A stretch of DNA of 64,000 nt, taken from assembly GCF_001730525.1 (NCBI RefSeq), contig NZ_MDFN01000003.1:1-64000 (forward strand), read 5' to 3'. The translations under genes and the position numbers were made by a program. The DNA comes from Arcticibacter eurypsychrophilus. Lineage in GTDB: Bacteria > Bacteroidota > Bacteroidia > Sphingobacteriales > Sphingobacteriaceae. The notes below the pieces were generated by a model, which saw nothing but the letters and a program-made list of their open reading frames with translations, did no database searches and was not told the origin of the DNA. Below, one piece after another: positions 61,532 to 64,000 of this stretch; positions within the stretch are counted from its first letter, which is position 1, and the number at the start of each line of letters is the position of its first letter.

Positions 61532-62194
61532 TTAATCATCATAAGTCTTTTTTAACATACTTGTTATCATTAAATCAAGATCATCTGCACTGCTTTTTAC
61601 TAATGTAATAAGTTCTTTAACTAGATTTGTATCAGCAGTACTTTCAAGTAAGGAAACAAGACCAATTATATTTGCCAGAGGACGACGAATCTGAGAAGAT
61701 TGTACAAAAGCCAATTGTTTTAATGTTGTTGTATAATTATCATTCAATTTATTTACAAGCAGTAGATCTTTGTCAACAAAAGGCATAAATTCTACATGTT
61801 TTTTCTTGTCACAATCCAAGTGAATACATGATCCATACCATGAATTAAGTTCCCCACCACTGAAATAGGGTAAAATACGAACGAAGAATGTATGAAATAT
61901 CCCTTCCTTGTTCTTTAATTTCATCTCCAATTCAAATGTCTCTGCTTTATCAGCTGTAATAAACCATTTTTTATAAATCGATGAAATCTCAGACTGGTCT
62001 AAAAAATTATAAGACATATCAGTATGCACTTTTTCACTGTAAAGACCAAAGTAATCTTTAAATTGATTATTAGCCAACTTGATGTCACCATTTGGGTTAG
62101 CTATCCAGATTAAATTAGGTACGCTATTGTATAATGCCATGAATTTTTTTTCATGTTTTGATACATGTTGATTGTCATCTATTAGACTGCTCAT
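61532..62194 (-). CDS. PAS-domain protein with a degenerate dimerisation helix
   Basis: A 220-residue protein. A PAS domain occupies about 15-130 (VPNLIWIANPNGDIKLANNQFKDYFG), followed by a helical segment FVQSSQIRRPLANIIGLVSLLE. The latter aligns with the phosphoacceptor helix of Bacteroidota PAS kinases (typically SHEIRRPLA), but the His is Ser, and there is no ATPase domain. Likely a truncated or non-kinase sensor; whether it is a remnant or a functional PAS dimer is not clear. Confidence 0.7.
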   Translation of the reverse strand: MSSLIDDNQHVSKHEKKFMALYNSVPNLIWIANPNGDIKLANNQFKDYFGLYSEKVHTDMSYNFLDQSEISSIYKKWFITADKAETFELEMKLKNKEGIFHTFFVRILPYFSGGELNSWYGSCIHLDCDKKKHVEFMPFVDKDLLLVNKLNDNYTTTLKQLAFVQSSQIRRPLANIIGLVSLLESTADTNLVKELITLVKSSADDLDLMITSMLKKTYDD

Positions 62195-62829
62195 ATTCTA
62201 ATATTTTAATTAAAACAATATTATTTTAGGTGTAAACGACTCTACTGTAGATATATAAAAATCAACTACTTTAAAGTTTAATAAACTTAGGTAAAAGAAT
62301 ATGGGTAATAGCACATATATAAGTTTATAGTATGAGAAGGATAACAATCACGTAGTTACATTGAAATTAGCAAGTATTTATTCGTGCATTAATGCATTCA
62401 TTACATCATATACTTTCTTTGGGATATTGTTTTATATCATTTTAAGGTTTTATAATTGCAGAATCATCTCAATTTAAGAGTAGAGTGAAACAGCAAATTC
62501 CTATTAGAATAATCAATGCTCATAAAAAAAACGCATTCAAAAAAGTTAAATACGTGATTATTATGCTTTTTTCAATACACTCCTTTTCAATCAATATTAA
62601 GTAATTTATTGATTTCTTTGGTTTAGAAATCCATTAAAATAACTTATTTAGCTTAAACATACAGGAAAAGTAATTACTTACCTATATTAATGTGGGTAAC
62701 GTATTTATACCTGGATTCATATTGTCCCTATAATAAGCTTAAACAATAAAAGCGTTCGGTTGTCAACTTCTTGATCTACCTCTTACATATGAAAAAATTA
62801 CAACATTGGTTTAATTTAAAAATCACCTA
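62195..62829. other. Intergenic region before the glycosidase gene
   Basis: AT-rich, 635 bases, no gene, RNA or clear repeat seen. Promoters for the flanking divergent genes presumably lie here, but I found no full promoter match. Confidence 0.5.
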
Positions 62830-64000
62830 ATGGAATTAAATCGTAAAGGCATAAATCCATTCAAATCTTTTTGGATGGGCGGATTTGAATGCGCTGACCA
62901 TCTTAATTCAAGCGGTAACAGAGTTGATTTCTTAAATTTAACTGCCCATTTGGATTTAATCAAAGAAGATTACAGCAAATTAAAAGATTTTAATATTACT
63001 ACTGTTCGGGAGGGAATCAGATGGAGTAAGGTAGAAATTATACCTTACCAGTATGACTTTAGCACCGTCAAGTTAATGCTAGATATTGCAAAAGAGTATA
63101 AAATTCAACAAGTTTGGGACATATGTCATTTTGGATTCCCTAATGATCTCAGTCCTCTTCACCCCCATTTCACAGAACGTTTTGTTAGCATATGCAAGGC
63201 ATTTGCCAACTATTGGCTTTCTGAAATGAGCTATGATGATCAATTAATTATCACGCCTATTAACGAAGTAAGCTTTTTATCCTGGTTAGGTGGTGAAGTT
63301 GGGAGAACCTCCCCTTATTGCGTCAGAAATGGTTGGGAGTTGAAGTATGCATTAATGCGTGCCTATATACAAGGTGTGAAGGCTTTAAAAGAATTAGATC
63401 CACGTATTCGTATATTAACTACTGAGCCGCTTGTAAACATAGTACTTCCTTCTTTTGCTACAGAGGATACCATTCTAGAAGCAGCTAAGAGTCATGAGTT
63501 ACAGTATCAATCTGTAGATATGTTATGTGGACGAATTTGTCCGGAATTAGGTAGCAAACTTGAATACCTTGATATTTTAGGTTTTAATTATTATTATAAT
63601 AACCAATGGGTGTTAGGGTTTAATGAGTTTATACCTTGGGCAAATGAGATTCCTGATCCAAGATGGCGTTCGCTCTCCAGTCTCTTAATTGAAGCTTACA
63701 AACGCTACCATAAACCCATAGTTTTAACTGAAACAAGTCATCCTGGGGAAGATAGACCATTTTGGATTAACTTCATAACGCATGAAGTTTCTAAATTAAT
63801 CATCTCCATTCCGTTTTGGGGTATTTGCTTGTATCCGATCATAGATCGTCCTGATTGGGATAATTTAGATTGCTGGCACCATTCAGGACTCTGGGATAAC
63901 AGTTCAAAAGAAATCCCCACCGAACGAATCTTAAATAAACCATATGCTGATGCACTACTCTTAAATCAAAAAATTTTAGAACATTTAACTAACGACGCTT
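62830..64000 (+). CDS. GH1-like glycosidase, cut by the window end
   Basis: Open from ATG at 62830 through the end of the window (390 codons, no stop), so partial. It starts MELNRKGINPFKSFWMGGFE. A TIM-barrel with GH1-type motifs is seen: Glu146 in TPINEVSF, the position of the acid/base Glu in GH1 (usually NEP), and Glu301 in VLTETSHPG, like the ITENG nucleophile motif. Close family identity cannot be set; substrate unknown. Confidence 0.75.
   Translation, partial: MELNRKGINPFKSFWMGGFECADHLNSSGNRVDFLNLTAHLDLIKEDYSKLKDFNITTVREGIRWSKVEIIPYQYDFSTVKLMLDIAKEYKIQQVWDICHFGFPNDLSPLHPHFTERFVSICKAFANYWLSEMSYDDQLIITPINEVSFLSWLGGEVGRTSPYCVRNGWELKYALMRAYIQGVKALKELDPRIRILTTEPLVNIVLPSFATEDTILEAAKSHELQYQSVDMLCGRICPELGSKLEYLDILGFNYYYNNQWVLGFNEFIPWANEIPDPRWRSLSSLLIEAYKRYHKPIVLTETSHPGEDRPFWINFITHEVSKLIISIPFWGICLYPIIDRPDWDNLDCWHHSGLWDNSSKEIPTERILNKPYADALLLNQKILEHLTNDA

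Noticed and set aside
1..64000. CRISPR array, prophage, rRNA or riboswitch
   Set aside because: No regularly spaced repeats, phage genes, rRNA or recognisable aptamer were found in the window.

Overview
The window looks like chromosomal DNA from a Bacteroidota bacterium, most likely a Sphingobacteriaceae member close to Pedobacter. The evidence is the low GC content, promoters of the TTTG-N19-TAnnTTTG type with almost no Shine-Dalgarno sites, a bacillithiol pathway gene, and Bacteroidota-typical families: DUF4294, DUF4249, DUF4202, an HU-CCDC81/SPOR protein, carboxypeptidase-regulatory outer-membrane receptors and many small lipoproteins. No sequence search was run; all family calls come from motifs read in the translations.

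Positions 1-31,200 are a dense housekeeping region. In order it holds bshB1, a DUF4294 protein, a rel-fur-purA-pabB run, a convergent M48 lipoprotein/plsY/nadC block, gpmI with an overlapping lipoprotein gene, a TPR protein, lon, an LpxR-like protein, cmk, rpsA, pyrR and pyrB. It then reaches a continuous envelope operon (21,401-29,115): a large TPR protein, an outer-membrane barrel, an HU-CCDC81/SPOR membrane protein, ExbB, ExbD and a TonB-like protein, followed by folC. Several genes start within a few bases of the predicted transcription start, so leaderless mRNAs are likely.

Positions 31,200-41,300 hold an L-lactate dehydrogenase, the serC-serA serine pair, small lipoproteins, a methyltransferase, a fasciclin protein, a large outer-membrane barrel receptor, a glycine-rich RRM protein and tRNA-Ser(TGA). 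From 41,300 the content is more accessory: a DeoR regulator with a YbjJ-type MFS transporter under a 40-bp near-perfect palindrome, a zinc alcohol dehydrogenase, a second YbjJ-type transporter, a PfkB kinase, an overlapping HipA-like kinase/DUF3037 pair, a receiver-only response regulator and several small proteins. Two of these are under 60 residues: a KOW-like protein and a CxxC...CxxC zinc-ribbon-like protein. A DUF4249/TonB-dependent receptor pair, a Gre-like factor, an esterase and a transglutaminase-like protein follow.

The right end carries a complete IS21-family element (58,369-60,949) with 49-bp ends and a 5-bp CATAT target duplication. Its istA is broken by a 28-bp tandem repeat whose copies differ mainly by synonymous bases, which suggests a recombinant between two related elements. 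Beside it lies a decayed short-chain dehydrogenase remnant, then a PAS protein whose kinase-like helix lacks the phospho-accepting histidine, and a GH1-like glycosidase gene cut by the window edge.

The observations I rate highest are the sigma-54-like promoter of lon, the DeoR/MFS palindrome, the istA mosaic, the predicted leaderless starts, the envelope operon and the HipA-like/DUF3037 pair.
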